Counted from the stretch's first letter, positions 45,285 to 56,432 are shown. The stretch: 59,394 nucleotides of DNA from Sphingomonadales bacterium Ga0077559 (GCA_001464315.1 LNFK01000061.1:1-59394); one strand, 5' to 3'. Made by a program: numbers and translations. Notes: generated from the letters alone by a model not told the origin.

Positions 45285-45437
45285 CCGCGCGGTCCTAGCC
45301 CAAGCGCGCAGCCCAAGCGACTCCTTAATCGTTCGCAATCCAGCCAGATACCTGTTTCGAAAAACAGCAAATTCCGCTAGGACCGCGCGATTGTTCGGGA
45401 CGTGCGCGCCAGACTGGATTTGGGTGGATAAAGATAG

Positions 45438-46478
<1,041 letters not shown>

Positions 46479-46490
46479 GGCGAAGCAAGG

Positions 46491-47393
46491 ATGGCGCCGC
46501 CACCACATCGGCGCCCTGGATTTTCCCGGAAGGCGCAATATGGCCTGTTCGCGACCTATGTGATCGCGATTGCAGGAACGGTGGTGGCTGCGCTGTTGCT
46601 GGTGATTTCGGTTGCCGACCCGTCCGGATTTTCAGCTTTGCGAGCGGTCGGCGCAGAAATTACAGCGCCCGTGGCGCGCTTCTTCAACAGCATCCGCCGG
46701 ACCGGAAAAGACATTGGCGGCAATATGTCAGCCTATTTCGACGCGGCATCCAAAAATGTCGCATTGACCAAACAAGTCAGGGCCAACCGCACGCGATTGA
46801 TAGAGGCAAACGCCTTGCGCGTTGAAAACGCACGCCTGCGCGGTTTGCTCCGCCTGCAGGACGACGCGATTGAGCAAGTTGCCGTCGGCCGCCTCATCAG
46901 TTCGACCGCATCAAGCACCCGGCGCGTTGCGACCCTTTCCATTGGCTCAAACTACGCAGTACAACGTGCGCAACCGGTACGCGGGCCATCAGGATTGATC
47001 GGACGGGTTATCGAGACCGGACCGACTACCGCGCGCATCCTGTTGATTACCGACGCCGAAAATCTCGTTCCCGTGATGCGCGCTAGCGATGGGTTGCCAG
47101 CCTTCTCAACAGGGCTGGGCAACGGGCTTGTTGTTATCAAGCCGCTTAATCTTGGCGAAAGCCCCTTCAAGGTGGGCGACATTATCGTCACATCGGGTAA
47201 TGGCGGTCTGTATCAGCCCAATATTCCGTTTGCGCGCGTCGTCCGCCGCACCAATGAAGGCGCGCTCGCGCGGCCGCTCGCAGACCCGGCCAACACGCCT
47301 TTTGCTGTTGTGATGAAGGCCTATAAGGGCGAAGCGCGTGAGGCGCAGCAGGCGGTCGCCCCCGATGGCGCAACGCGTGAGGCAGCAGAGTGA
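46491..47393 (+). CDS. mreC: Rod-shape-determining protein MreC
   Basis: 300 aa. One membrane helix (LFATYVIAIAGTVVAALLLV), a coiled coil (RANRTRLIEANALRVENARL) and the MreC beta domains (GSNYAVQRAQPVRGPSGLIG, LLITDAENLVPVMRASDGL, VGDIIVTSGNGGLYQPNIPF). It is the periplasmic scaffold of the elongasome that activates MrdA/RodA. Starts 12 bp after mreB; its stop overlaps the mreD GTG start (GTGA). Confidence 0.95.
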   Translation: MAPPPHRRPGFSRKAQYGLFATYVIAIAGTVVAALLLVISVADPSGFSALRAVGAEITAPVARFFNSIRRTGKDIGGNMSAYFDAASKNVALTKQVRANRTRLIEANALRVENARLRGLLRLQDDAIEQVAVGRLISSTASSTRRVATLSIGSNYAVQRAQPVRGPSGLIGRVIETGPTTARILLITDAENLVPVMRASDGLPAFSTGLGNGLVVIKPLNLGESPFKVGDIIVTSGNGGLYQPNIPFARVVRRTNEGALARPLADPANTPFAVVMKAYKGEAREAQQAVAPDGATREAAE

Positions 47394-47944
47394 AACGCCC
47401 CGTCCCGGTCCTTCGCCTGCCGCTGCGCCCCGGCCGCGAATATGAAAGCCGTTTCGACCGCGAACAATCGATGCTCAAAATGCTCGCAATCCCGATTGCG
47501 TCTATTGTACTATTTTCGATGATTACCACGCTGCCAGTGCTCACCACCCAGCCCATCCTGCCGCCCTTCGGATTTATGATGCTCCTGGCATGGCGGTTGA
47601 TGCGGCCGGGGTTGCTGCCAGTCTGGTCGGGCGTGCCGTTTGGCCTTGTGGACGATATGTTCAGCGGCCAACCCTTCGGCAGTGCGGGCGTATTATGGTC
47701 GCTCGCAATGCTGACCATTGAATTCATCGATTCGCGCGCGATCTGGCGGGACCATATTCAGGACTGGCTGATTGCATCGCTGCTGATCGTCATCATACTT
47801 CTGGGCGGCCTGTGGATATCCGCGCTAGCTCATGCCGCGCCAAATCCGCTGGTTTTATTGCCGCAAATCATCCTGTCGATATTGCTATATCCGCTGGTGG
47901 TGCGAATATGCGCGCGTCTGGATAGCTGGCGACTGGCAACATGA
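47390..47944 (+). CDS. mreD: Rod-shape-determining protein MreD
   Basis: 184 aa with five to six membrane helices (MLKMLAIPIASIVLFSMITT, PILPPFGFMMLLAWRLMRPG, LLPVWSGVPFGLVDDMFSGQ). Small membrane partner of MreC. GTG start inside the mreC stop and ATGA overlap with mrdA show tight translational coupling. The sequence is weakly conserved as usual for MreD; position supports the call. Confidence 0.9.
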   Translation: MKRPVPVLRLPLRPGREYESRFDREQSMLKMLAIPIASIVLFSMITTLPVLTTQPILPPFGFMMLLAWRLMRPGLLPVWSGVPFGLVDDMFSGQPFGSAGVLWSLAMLTIEFIDSRAIWRDHIQDWLIASLLIVIILLGGLWISALAHAAPNPLVLLPQIILSILLYPLVVRICARLDSWRLAT

Positions 47945-49854
47945 AAATCGAAAAGCAGGTTACTTCAGGACAGCTCGATTTCACCTTCACCCGCCGCGCG
48001 ATGTTCATCGGCGGTGTGCAGGCGACAATTGGCGCGGTCGTTGCCGCACGCATGTCCTATATCGCGGTCGCCGACAACGAAAAGTATAAGCTGCTCGCCG
48101 AAAGCAACCGCGTCAACCTGACAATCATTCCGCCGCGCAGGGGCTGGTTTATCGACCGCACTGGCAAGCCGATTGCCAATAATCGCTCGGATTTCCGCGT
48201 AGATATCATTCCCGATCGACTGGTGAACAAAGAAGCGACCATTGCCACGCTGGCCGAATTATTGTCGCTCGATTCCGATGAGGTCGACCGGATCAACCGA
48301 GAACTGAAATCAGCTCAGGGTTTCCAGCCGGTTCAGGTCGCCGACGGCCTCGACTACGAACGCTTTGCTGCCGTCAGCGTCCGCCTGCCCGACCTTCCCG
48401 GCGTCAGCCCGCGTCAGGGCTATTCGCGTTATTATCCAACCGGCGCGGCGGTCGGGCATTTGATTGGCTATGTCGGAACCGTTTCAGCGGAAGAATATCA
48501 AAAGAATAAAAACCCGTTGCTGATCACACCCGGGTTCAAGGTCGGAAAGGACGGACTTGAAAAAACACTCGAGCAAAAATTACAGGGCGAGCCCGGAGCC
48601 AAACGGACTGAGGTCACCGCCCGTGGGAAGATTGTTCGCGAACTGACGACCAGGCCGGACACGCCGGGTAAGCCGGTGCAGCTCACCATCGATATCGACC
48701 TGCACAATTATGCCGCTCGGCGGCTTGGTCTTGAATCTGGGTCTGTCGTGATCTTCGATTGCCTGACCGGTGATATCCTGACGATGGCATCGATGCCGTG
48801 CTATGACCCAAACAGCTTTTCCGATGGCATTGGCCGCATCGAATGGAAGATGCTCAATTCCGACGACCACATCCCAATGCTCAACAAGGCGTTGCAAGGT
48901 TTGTATCCACCCGGTTCGACGCTCAAGCCAATGGCCGGTTTGGCCATGCTCAAGAACGGTGTCGATCCGGAGGAGCGGGTCAACTGTCCGGGCGGATACC
49001 GCCTTGGCAATCGCGTGTTCAAATGCCTCGGGCGCCACGGCCTGATGGACATGAAAAGCGCCATCATGAAAAGCTGCAACACCTATTTTTATTCGATGGC
49101 GCACCGCATCGGTTATGATGCGATTGCTCCTGCTGCACGCGAGCTTGGACTTGGTCAGGAATTCGAGCTGCCTTTTCCGTCGCAACGTTACGGAACGGTT
49201 CCCGACAGCGCATGGAAAAAGCGCAAATATGGTCAGGATTGGACCGCGTCGGACACGCTGAATGCGGTCATTGGTCAGGGCTATATTATTTCCAGTCCAT
49301 TTCAGCTGGCATTGATGAGCGCCCGCATCGCTTCGGGCCTCAGTATCCAACCCGAAATATTGCTAAAAAGACGTACTGCACCGACGCCGCTTTCTTTCCC
49401 GAAGGAGCATCTCGACGTGGTGCGCGAAGGAATGAATTTGGTCGTGAATGGCGCTGGTACAGCCGTGCGCAGCAAGCTGTTGCTGGACAATATCGCGATG
49501 GGCGGAAAAACCGGGACCGCACAGGTCCGCCGCATCGAAGGCTCGCAGCGGGGACAATCCGGCGCGTGGAAATATCGCGACCACGGCCTTTTCGTGTGCT
49601 TCGCGCCGGTTGATCAGCCGCGTTACGGGGCCGCAGTCGTTATCGAACATGGCATGGGCGGCGCGCGCGCAGCAGCGCCGATTGCCAAGGACGTTCTGAC
49701 CTTCATCTACGACCGCGAACAGGCGATGGCGTCGCTCGAAGCGCTGGAGGCCGGCTGGGGCGGTACTATCGAACAGCGCATGGCGGCAAAATATAACGCC
49801 TTCCAAGGCCAGCCCGCCCCCGTGCCGCCAACCGATCCGACCGCGCCGATATGA
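47941..49854 (+). CDS. mrdA: Penicillin-binding protein 2 (peptidoglycan DD-transpeptidase)
   Basis: 637 aa class B PBP. N-terminal membrane helix (MFIGGVQATIGAVVAARMSY), pedestal domain with RRGWFIDRTGKPIANNRSDF, and transpeptidase with PPGSTLKPMAGLAML (SxxK), KSCNTYFYSMA (SxN) and GGKTGTAQV (KTG). It cross-links side-wall murein in elongation together with RodA, whose gene overlaps its stop (ATGA). A proline-rich tail (QPAPVPPTDPTAPI) closes the protein. Confidence 0.97.
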   Translation: MKIEKQVTSGQLDFTFTRRAMFIGGVQATIGAVVAARMSYIAVADNEKYKLLAESNRVNLTIIPPRRGWFIDRTGKPIANNRSDFRVDIIPDRLVNKEATIATLAELLSLDSDEVDRINRELKSAQGFQPVQVADGLDYERFAAVSVRLPDLPGVSPRQGYSRYYPTGAAVGHLIGYVGTVSAEEYQKNKNPLLITPGFKVGKDGLEKTLEQKLQGEPGAKRTEVTARGKIVRELTTRPDTPGKPVQLTIDIDLHNYAARRLGLESGSVVIFDCLTGDILTMASMPCYDPNSFSDGIGRIEWKMLNSDDHIPMLNKALQGLYPPGSTLKPMAGLAMLKNGVDPEERVNCPGGYRLGNRVFKCLGRHGLMDMKSAIMKSCNTYFYSMAHRIGYDAIAPAARELGLGQEFELPFPSQRYGTVPDSAWKKRKYGQDWTASDTLNAVIGQGYIISSPFQLALMSARIASGLSIQPEILLKRRTAPTPLSFPKEHLDVVREGMNLVVNGAGTAVRSKLLLDNIAMGGKTGTAQVRRIEGSQRGQSGAWKYRDHGLFVCFAPVDQPRYGAAVVIEHGMGGARAAAPIAKDVLTFIYDREQAMASLEALEAGWGGTIEQRMAAKYNAFQGQPAPVPPTDPTAPI

Positions 49855-50963
49855 ACGCTATCGTCCCGCAACCCATTGCCAATCTTCCGTGGCGGATCAT
49901 TATAATTTTGATGGCGCTCGTAGGCTTTGGCGCGACGGTGCTCTATTCTGCGGCGGGGGGAAGCTTCGAGCCGTGGGCGGGCAAGCATGTTGTACGCTTT
50001 CTGCTTTATCTCGCGATGGCGCTGGTCATGTCACGGCTGTCGTTGGATTTCTGGAAGAATATCACCTTCCCGGTGTATCTCGTTCTGCTGATTATGTTGT
50101 TGGCGGTCGAGCTCATGGGCTTTGTCGGCGGCGGTAGCAGGCGCTGGATCGACCTTGGTATCATTTCGCTTCAGCCGTCCGAGTTGATGAAGCCGGTGAT
50201 GGTACTGGCGGCGGCGTGGTTTTTTGATCGGTTACCACCAAACAGGATTTACGGTTTTGACGCAGTCTGGCCGGTCGTGGCTTTACTCATCCTGCCTAGC
50301 ATATTGGTCATCATCCAGCCCGATTTCGACGCCGCCATTGCTTATGCCTTTGGGCTCGGAGTGGTAGCGTTCATGGCGGGGTTACCGCTAATATACTTCA
50401 TCGGAGCCGCCGGTTCGGTCGCTGTCATCGCGCCGCTGGTCTATTTTTTCGGAATGAAGCCGTATCAGCAGGACCGGGTGCTGATCTTCCTCAACCCGGA
50501 AAATGACCCGCTCGGAGCAGGCTACCATATTACCCAATCGAAAATCGCGATTGGTTCGGGCGGAATCTTCGGCAAAGGCTTCGGCAATGGTACGCAGAGC
50601 CACCTTGATTATTTGCCCGAGGGTCATACCGATTTTGTCTTCGCAACCATGGCCGAAGAATGGGGAATTATCGGCGGTTTCTTCATTCTGGGGCTTTACT
50701 TCCTGCTCATGCGCTGGGGAATGAATGTCGCGATGGAAAGCAAGACGCGTTACGGCCAGTTGGTCGCGGCGGGCCTGACGTGCACGATCTTCTTCTACAT
50801 AATGATCAACCTACTGATGGTCGTGGGCCTCGCTCCGGTTGCCGGTATTCCCTTGCCATTCGTAAGTCATGGCGGCTCTTCAATGCTGACGATGATGATC
50901 TGTGTCGGAATCATCATGTCGATCGAGCGCCATCCCGGCGCCAAGCGCGGCCAATTCAACTAG
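49851..50963 (+). CDS. rodA: Peptidoglycan glycosyltransferase RodA (SEDS family)
   Basis: 370 aa, ten helices. GSRRWIDLGIISLQPSELMK, LVIIQPDFDAAIAYAFGLG, the catalytic-loop region FLNPENDPLGAGYHITQSKI with GSGGIFGKGFGN, LPEGHTDFVFATMAEEWGI, and IPLPFVSHGGSSMLTMM are all intact. It polymerises lipid II in the elongasome with MrdA. Last gene of the operon. Confidence 0.97.
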   Translation: MNAIVPQPIANLPWRIIIILMALVGFGATVLYSAAGGSFEPWAGKHVVRFLLYLAMALVMSRLSLDFWKNITFPVYLVLLIMLLAVELMGFVGGGSRRWIDLGIISLQPSELMKPVMVLAAAWFFDRLPPNRIYGFDAVWPVVALLILPSILVIIQPDFDAAIAYAFGLGVVAFMAGLPLIYFIGAAGSVAVIAPLVYFFGMKPYQQDRVLIFLNPENDPLGAGYHITQSKIAIGSGGIFGKGFGNGTQSHLDYLPEGHTDFVFATMAEEWGIIGGFFILGLYFLLMRWGMNVAMESKTRYGQLVAAGLTCTIFFYIMINLLMVVGLAPVAGIPLPFVSHGGSSMLTMMICVGIIMSIERHPGAKRGQFN

Positions 50964-51051
50964 GCGAGTTATCGTGCGCTTGACAAAAGCGCCGAATCCC
51001 ATCAAAGGCGGCGCTCCAAACGGCGCTGGACATCTGGACGCGCCTTAATGG

Positions 51052-51127
<76 letters not shown>

Positions 51128-51502
51128 TTTTTTCAATGGCTTATATTAAATAAGAAATTGGAATTTTCTACCCGACTACCACATAGCTACCACGTTATGG
51201 GGTAAGCTGTGGGATACAGAATTGCATTACAATATCCCAGGTCGCCAAGCTAACTGCGGCAGCACCTTCAAATGGACTAGTGCGAACGGCGAGTTTTGGG
51301 CCGTCTCCTGCCTGTCCGGTCCCGATCGCGATATCCCGGAAAGCCGCACTTCGTTGAAGCGAAAAGCTTCGTTAGGACTCGACAACAATTCGAATGTCCG
51401 GATGCTCCGACGAAAGGGCCAACAGCGGCTGTTCGTTCAAGTTCCCCTTCGGGGCCGTTTTAGGCCGGCGCCAGGAGCCTGATCGGCAACAGCATTGGTG
51501 CT
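51128..51502. other. Intergenic stretch after tRNA-Lys, no gene seen
   Basis: The first 100 bp are AT-rich (TTTTTTCAATGGCTTATATT and onward) and contain the tandem-like ACTACCACATAGCTACCACG. The remainder is GC-rich without a convincing reading frame; an 86-codon open frame (51222-51482) has no family-like sequence. It may be a scar of a former insertion next to the tRNA. Confidence 0.5.
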
Positions 51503-52942
51503 TCAATCAAGTGCGCTTGCGAAGTCCAGGAGGATCGCGGTGGAGATCAGGCCGAAGAAGATCATCGCCACGACCAGTGCCACGATCCGCACCACGCCCG
51601 GCCTCAGTGGCGCGTCGAGCAACCGGCGGTTGAGGCGGATCAGCAGCCCCGAATAAAGGAACATCATCAGTGCCGAGACCGAGCCTGAGATGACCAGCAG
51701 CAGCAGCGGCTGGGACATGCCTGCGACGATCAACAGGACGCCGAGCGCAACCACGGTCCAGACGATGATGGCGTATACCGCGCTTTCGCTCCGGCCCGTT
51801 CTGTAGCTGGTGTGCACCACGTCCGCTGCCAGCCGACCGGTTACATCGACCACGCCGACCGCAACCATGAACAGGGAGAAGGCGCCGACAATCCAGAAGA
51901 AGCGGCCGAACCAGCCGCCGACACGCTCCGACAGAAGCTCGCCTTGCAGCGCTAGGAACGAAATGTCGCGCGGCAGATCCTCGCGGCCGCCGAGCAGGAC
52001 GTGCGCCAGCAGCGAAGTGAACAGGATGGTGGCCAATGTGATCGCCACGAAGGTCGCCAATTGCTCAATATTGGCAAAGCGCCACCACGCGCGCCAACGC
52101 TCAAGCGCCTCGGGATCGGGCACGAACCGCCAGCCAGTGCCCGGCGTCGCGATCGGCTCACCGAGCAGCGGGCTCTCGATCCGAGAAGCATGGGCTCCCA
52201 TACCGAGCCCCTTGTCCCGGATCCAGTTAGACTGACACAGGTTTGCAGGGCCGCCGGCGCCAGCGAAGGCGATCGCGCTGAGCAGAAGCGCCCAGCCGAG
52301 CTCGGTCACCGGCCAGGCCGGCTGCGCGATCATAGCCGGAGCTTCGGCCCATGCACCGGCTGGAATCGCGAACACGACAGCGACAACGATCAGAACGACG
52401 ATCGCGGCCGCCTTGATCGACTGGGTTCGCTCAAGTGTGCGATAGACGATCGGCGACAAAGTTAGGATCAGCCCGACCGCGATGAGGATGCCGATCGCGA
52501 TCCACCGCACCTCGCCGCCGACCAAGTAGCTGATCATCGTCGCCGAACTGGTCGCCCAGCCCGGCCACAAGGTGACCATCCCTGTCATCAGCACGAAGAT
52601 GAGACCCCAATGGCGACCGAGGCGGCTGAAGCCGGTCAGCACGGTCTCTCCAGTCGCCAGCGTGTAGCGCTCGATCTCCATATTGAGGAAATATTGCAGC
52701 GCGATCCCGATCATCGCCGCCCATAGGAAGACTAGGCCGACCTGGCTCGCAATATAGGGGAATAGGATGAACTCGCCCGAGCCGAGCCCCGCTCCGGAGG
52801 CGACGATGCCGGGGCCGATGATATGCCGCCACGACGCTGGCGGTTCTGGCAGTTCGGCAATCCTGAGCGGCGCGAGCGCACCGGAATGACTGGAAGAGGC
52901 GAGACGCGCGCCCGCAGAATCGTCGATGGCATCGTCGGTCAT
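51503..52942 (-). CDS. Nramp-superfamily transporter lacking the DPGN and MPH metal motifs
   Basis: 479 aa with about eleven membrane helices. The first helix reads GPGIVASGAGLGSGEFILFP where metal transporters have DPGN, and helix 6 reads AFAGAGGPANLCQSNWIRDK where they have MPH. The overall fold and length fit Nramp relatives, some of which (NRMT-type) have lost these residues and move other ions; substrate here is unknown. Start at 52942 has a strong GGGGGGAAAC upstream. GC is visibly higher than in neighbours and the gene stands isolated among mobile debris, suggesting transfer. Confidence 0.82.
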   Translation of the reverse strand: MTDDAIDDSAGARLASSSHSGALAPLRIAELPEPPASWRHIIGPGIVASGAGLGSGEFILFPYIASQVGLVFLWAAMIGIALQYFLNMEIERYTLATGETVLTGFSRLGRHWGLIFVLMTGMVTLWPGWATSSATMISYLVGGEVRWIAIGILIAVGLILTLSPIVYRTLERTQSIKAAAIVVLIVVAVVFAIPAGAWAEAPAMIAQPAWPVTELGWALLLSAIAFAGAGGPANLCQSNWIRDKGLGMGAHASRIESPLLGEPIATPGTGWRFVPDPEALERWRAWWRFANIEQLATFVAITLATILFTSLLAHVLLGGREDLPRDISFLALQGELLSERVGGWFGRFFWIVGAFSLFMVAVGVVDVTGRLAADVVHTSYRTGRSESAVYAIIVWTVVALGVLLIVAGMSQPLLLLVISGSVSALMMFLYSGLLIRLNRRLLDAPLRPGVVRIVALVVAMIFFGLISTAILLDFASALD

Positions 52943-53104
52943 GTTTGTTTCCCCCCGGCTTGCAACTTTCGCGATGTTCTGCGCCCAGGCGGGTGGTGTC
53001 AACCCAATCCGGAAGTCAGCTAAGGGTGCGGTTAGCGGACGTGAACGAGCCGAAAATCCAGAGCAAGACACACGTCACCTTTTCAGTCTTTCAACTCGCC
53101 GCCT

Positions 53105-53380
53105 AAGATAATCTGGCTAGTTTTTCTTATGTATGTGCGGTTCCCGTTGTCGATGTGAAATGTTGAGGGTCTGCTATTCAAGCGCGGCATAGACGTCTGC
53201 CATGAGACAGTGCGGGATTGGTGGAAAAGGCTTGGGCCAATGTTTGCTGGCGAAATTCGGCGGCAGCAATTGTCGCGCATACGAGGCTTCATGAACGAAC
53301 GGCGGCATGCGGGATCAGCTTGCGAGCATTGGAACGACGGAGATTGGGCGCGAACCAGAACGACTGTAAATGGGCCGTGA
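53105..53380 (+). pseudogene. IS6-family transposase remnant (N-terminal part)
   Basis: In one frame, interrupted by a TGA at 53156-53158, the translation is KIIWLVFLMYVRFPLSM-*-NVEGLLFKRGIDVCHETVRD followed by WWKRLGPMFAGEIRRQQLSR and IRGF. This is the N-terminal part of IS6-type DDE transposases, where relatives have arginine at the stop position (CGA to TGA). After IRGF the similarity is lost, so the DDE catalytic core is missing. No terminal inverted repeats seen. Confidence 0.75.
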
Positions 53381-53787
53381 GCTGACATTCCGCTATCCCG
53401 GCCGATCGGTTAATTATCAAACACGAAGTCGTCGTTGCGGGCACCGGCAAACGCATGCTGATAAAATTAACCGAAACATCTGGCAAAGCTATGTGCGAAA
53501 AAGCTTTGAACCGGCTCTTCAACCATCGCAAACGCCACATCTGATCCAGTATAAGAATATTCTCTCAAAAAAGCACTCCGCTCTTGGACCTGCGCCACGA
53601 TGTTGGTTTCAGGACAATATAAAATGAGATCGGGATTGAAAATCCAGGTGTCGATATGCGATAAACGGCGATGCATCCGTTACCGCCAACCGCCGTAGTT
53701 GCGTTATCGTAATGCCTATCGGCAATGTTAAGACTGTAGAAAGCGAAACCCGCACATAGTGTATGAAGTTGAGCAGAGGTCGCACTC
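53381..53787. other. Gene-poor stretch with an unassigned 52-codon open frame
   Basis: A frame at 53386-53544 reads HSAIPADRLIIKHEVVVAGT and GKRMLIKLTETSGKAMCEKA before its stop; it looks protein-like but has no start codon near its beginning and I cannot assign it. It may be the tail of a lost gene. The rest, up to the subtilase start, shows no gene and is comparatively AT-rich. Confidence 0.4.
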
Positions 53788-56169
53788 ATGAGTAGCAAAA
53801 TAAAGAGACGTAAAGTCGGAGTTGGGACTTCAATCATCTTTGCAATTTCGCTTTCGGCTTGTGGAGGTGGCGGGGTAAGCTCGACCCCGGTCCCTCCAAT
53901 TGTAGTTGCGCCACCTGCCCCGCCCCCACCTTCGCCATCACCACCACCTCCTCCTCCTTCTACAGCGAATTTTGCCACTGCTGAATTCAACCGGTCGGAC
54001 GGTCCGGGGTATCACGGTGCTATTGCGGCATATCAAGCAGGTGCGACTGGAGCGGGCGTCACGGTAGGCGTTATTGATTCCGGTATTGATCCAAACAGCC
54101 ATGAATTTACCGGGCGAATTCATCCGTCATCGGCCGATGTTACGACAGGCGGGCGTGGCCTTGGCGATGACGATGGTCATGGCACAGCGGTAACACGCGT
54201 GCTGGCGGCAGCAAAAGACAATCGCGATATGCACGGCATCGCTTACAATTCTATGATATTGGCGTTGCGAGCCGACCAGCCCGGTAGCTGTACAACAGCG
54301 GATCCGGGCGAACAGGAAGCCAATTGCTCTTTTTTCGATTCTGCCATTGCGACCGGCATTAATCGCGCAGTCGACACAGGTGCGCGGGTTATAAATATTT
54401 CGTTGGGTGGACCCGCTGGCGCGACGCAGTCAATGCGTGCAGCCGTCGATCGTGCCACCCGGGCTGGCGTCGTGATTGTCGTTTCAGCTGGAAACGAGGG
54501 TAACGATGTTAATCCCAAATATGACCCCAATAACCCCAGCCCCTTCTCACAGTCCATCGTCGCGACTGGCAACGGCCTCGTAATCATCGCTGGTTCGGTT
54601 AACGACCAAGGCGCTATTTCGGATTTCAGCAACAAGGCTGGGGCATCTCAAAATGTCGTACTGTCGGCGCTTGGCGAAGGCGTCTGCTGTGTCTATGAAA
54701 ACGACGAAATCCTGAGGTTTCAGGAAAACGGTCAGACCTTCGTACGTGTGTTTAATGGCACCTCATTTTCGGCGCCGCAAATTGCGGGAGCTGCCGCTTT
54801 ACTTGCACAAGCGTTTCCAAACCTGAGCGGCAGACAGATTGTCGATCTACTTTTGACGCGTGCCCGCGATGCAGGTGACGCCGGAACCGATGCGGTTTAC
54901 GGGCGAGGCATATTGGACATCGCCCGTGCTTTTGCACCTGCCGGAACAACGTCGCTTGCCGGGACGACATCGATTGTGCCGCTAGACGGTAACGGCGGAA
55001 CGACGTCGGGGCCAATGGGCGATGTCGCAATGACAAACCGTCCAGTGAATGCGGTGATACTCGACAGCTATGGACGGGCATATGACATCGATCTTGCGCA
55101 TGGCTTGAATGCAACCGCGCCGCGACTTCGCCTGACGCCCGCATTGGTCAATCAAGGCCGGTCAATCAGTGCGTCTGCCGGTACGACCCAGATTGCATTC
55201 TCGATCAGCGAAAGCAGTGCTGGCGGCGCCAATATCGTGACTTTAGCCTTGTCCAGCGGCCAGGAACGGCAGGCACAGATTTTGGCAGGGCGAGTAAGCG
55301 CGGCAATCGCCACGGATACTCGGTTCAGCGTCGGTATCCGGCAAACGGCGGCAAGCCAGGTTGTCGCATTACAGAATATGGCAAGTGGTGCATTTCTGAC
55401 TGCAAGTGACGCAAGGCTTGAAGGCGGATTTGAACGGAATCCCAGCGATTCCTTTGCGCTTCGCCAATCCTTTGGCTCCTTTGGGTTGACCGCAAGTGTC
55501 GAACGCGGCGAGTCTAGATTACATGAACGCGCAAGCGCCGAGTTCGTTCGAAACAGCAACAATCTATATCCCTATTCAACATTGGGCATGTCGCTTGACC
55601 GGCAGATTGGGCCGGCGAAACTTGCCATTGGTGCAAGCTGGATGCGCGAAAATGAGACCATCTTGGGCGCGCGGTTTGCAAATTTCATCGGGCAGGGCGG
55701 CGCGCGCAGCCTGTTCATCGATGGCAATGGCCAAATGCAATTGGGGAGTAAATGGACATTTGGCGCCGCTTGGCGGCAGGGTTGGACCTATGCAAATTCT
55801 GGCGCCTCGATTTCAGGAGAGAGCCTGCTCAAAACCAATGCGTTTTCATTCGATGTTACGCGCGCCGATGCCTTCGGGTTCGGCGACCGGCTGGCATTTC
55901 GGATCGCGCAACCTTTGCGTGTCGCGAGTGGCGGCCTCGCACTCAACGTGCCGGTGGCGTATGACTATGCGACGCTGACGCCTTCCTTCGGCGTTCGCCG
56001 TTTCGGCCTTGCACCTAGTGGGCGCGAAATTGCCAGTGAAGTCGCTTGGTTGTTGCCGATTAGCGGCGGTTATTTCTCTTCGAACTTATTCTGGCGGCAG
56101 GAGCCGGGCCATTTTGAAAATACGCCCGATGACGTTGGCGTGGCCTTCAGTCTGCAATTCGAATTTTAG
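53788..56169 (+). CDS. Subtilisin-like (S8) serine peptidase autotransporter with lipobox
   Basis: 793 aa. N-terminal signal ending in a lipobox (LSAC, Cys25) followed by GGGG and a long proline-rich linker (residues 33-58). The S8 domain carries all three catalytic residues: VGVIDSGID (D97), DDDGHGTAV (H131) and FNGTSFSAP (S326), with the oxyanion Asn in SAGNEGND. The C-terminal part (about 430-793) is beta-rich and ends VGVAFSLQFEF, consistent with an autotransporter-type barrel. It is probably displayed on the outer surface. Codon use fits the genome, but the flanks are mobile debris. Confidence 0.88.
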   Translation: MSSKIKRRKVGVGTSIIFAISLSACGGGGVSSTPVPPIVVAPPAPPPPSPSPPPPPPSTANFATAEFNRSDGPGYHGAIAAYQAGATGAGVTVGVIDSGIDPNSHEFTGRIHPSSADVTTGGRGLGDDDGHGTAVTRVLAAAKDNRDMHGIAYNSMILALRADQPGSCTTADPGEQEANCSFFDSAIATGINRAVDTGARVINISLGGPAGATQSMRAAVDRATRAGVVIVVSAGNEGNDVNPKYDPNNPSPFSQSIVATGNGLVIIAGSVNDQGAISDFSNKAGASQNVVLSALGEGVCCVYENDEILRFQENGQTFVRVFNGTSFSAPQIAGAAALLAQAFPNLSGRQIVDLLLTRARDAGDAGTDAVYGRGILDIARAFAPAGTTSLAGTTSIVPLDGNGGTTSGPMGDVAMTNRPVNAVILDSYGRAYDIDLAHGLNATAPRLRLTPALVNQGRSISASAGTTQIAFSISESSAGGANIVTLALSSGQERQAQILAGRVSAAIATDTRFSVGIRQTAASQVVALQNMASGAFLTASDARLEGGFERNPSDSFALRQSFGSFGLTASVERGESRLHERASAEFVRNSNNLYPYSTLGMSLDRQIGPAKLAIGASWMRENETILGARFANFIGQGGARSLFIDGNGQMQLGSKWTFGAAWRQGWTYANSGASISGESLLKTNAFSFDVTRADAFGFGDRLAFRIAQPLRVASGGLALNVPVAYDYATLTPSFGVRRFGLAPSGREIASEVAWLLPISGGYFSSNLFWRQEPGHFENTPDDVGVAFSLQFEF

Positions 56170-56300
56170 TGGGACAAAGCTTTTCGTCCCAAAACAAAAG
56201 AGCGTCGGAATTGGTCTCCATCTTACAAAATTACAGTCTGTTTGGATCTACTAGGATCTTGGCAAATTAGGCGCAATGTAAGCTTAGTCTTGCGTGGTGA

Positions 56301-56432
56301 GGTCAGCCCCGCTTTTCATGGGGCAGCGCTAATCTCGTTGATCCAAACGAAACCCGCAAAGCATATGTCGCAGCATTACGCGCTGCCGATGCGCATGACC
56401 TTGCACCGCTCATAGCGTTTTCTCGCTCTTAA
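56301..56432 (+). pseudogene. C-terminal fragment of a Fic-domain 'mobile mystery protein B'
   Basis: Frame following a TGA reads GQPRFSWGSANLVDPNETRK and then AYVAALRAADAHDLAPLIAF ending SRS*. This matches the C-terminal tail of the Fic-type mobile mystery protein B, usually paired with an HTH protein A on mobile elements. The catalytic HPFxxGNGR motif and everything upstream are missing, so it is a remnant. Confidence 0.6.

Noticed and set aside
51222-51482. An 86-codon open frame after tRNA-Lys
   Set aside because: No ribosome-binding site, low-complexity basic composition and no recognisable domain; treated as non-coding.
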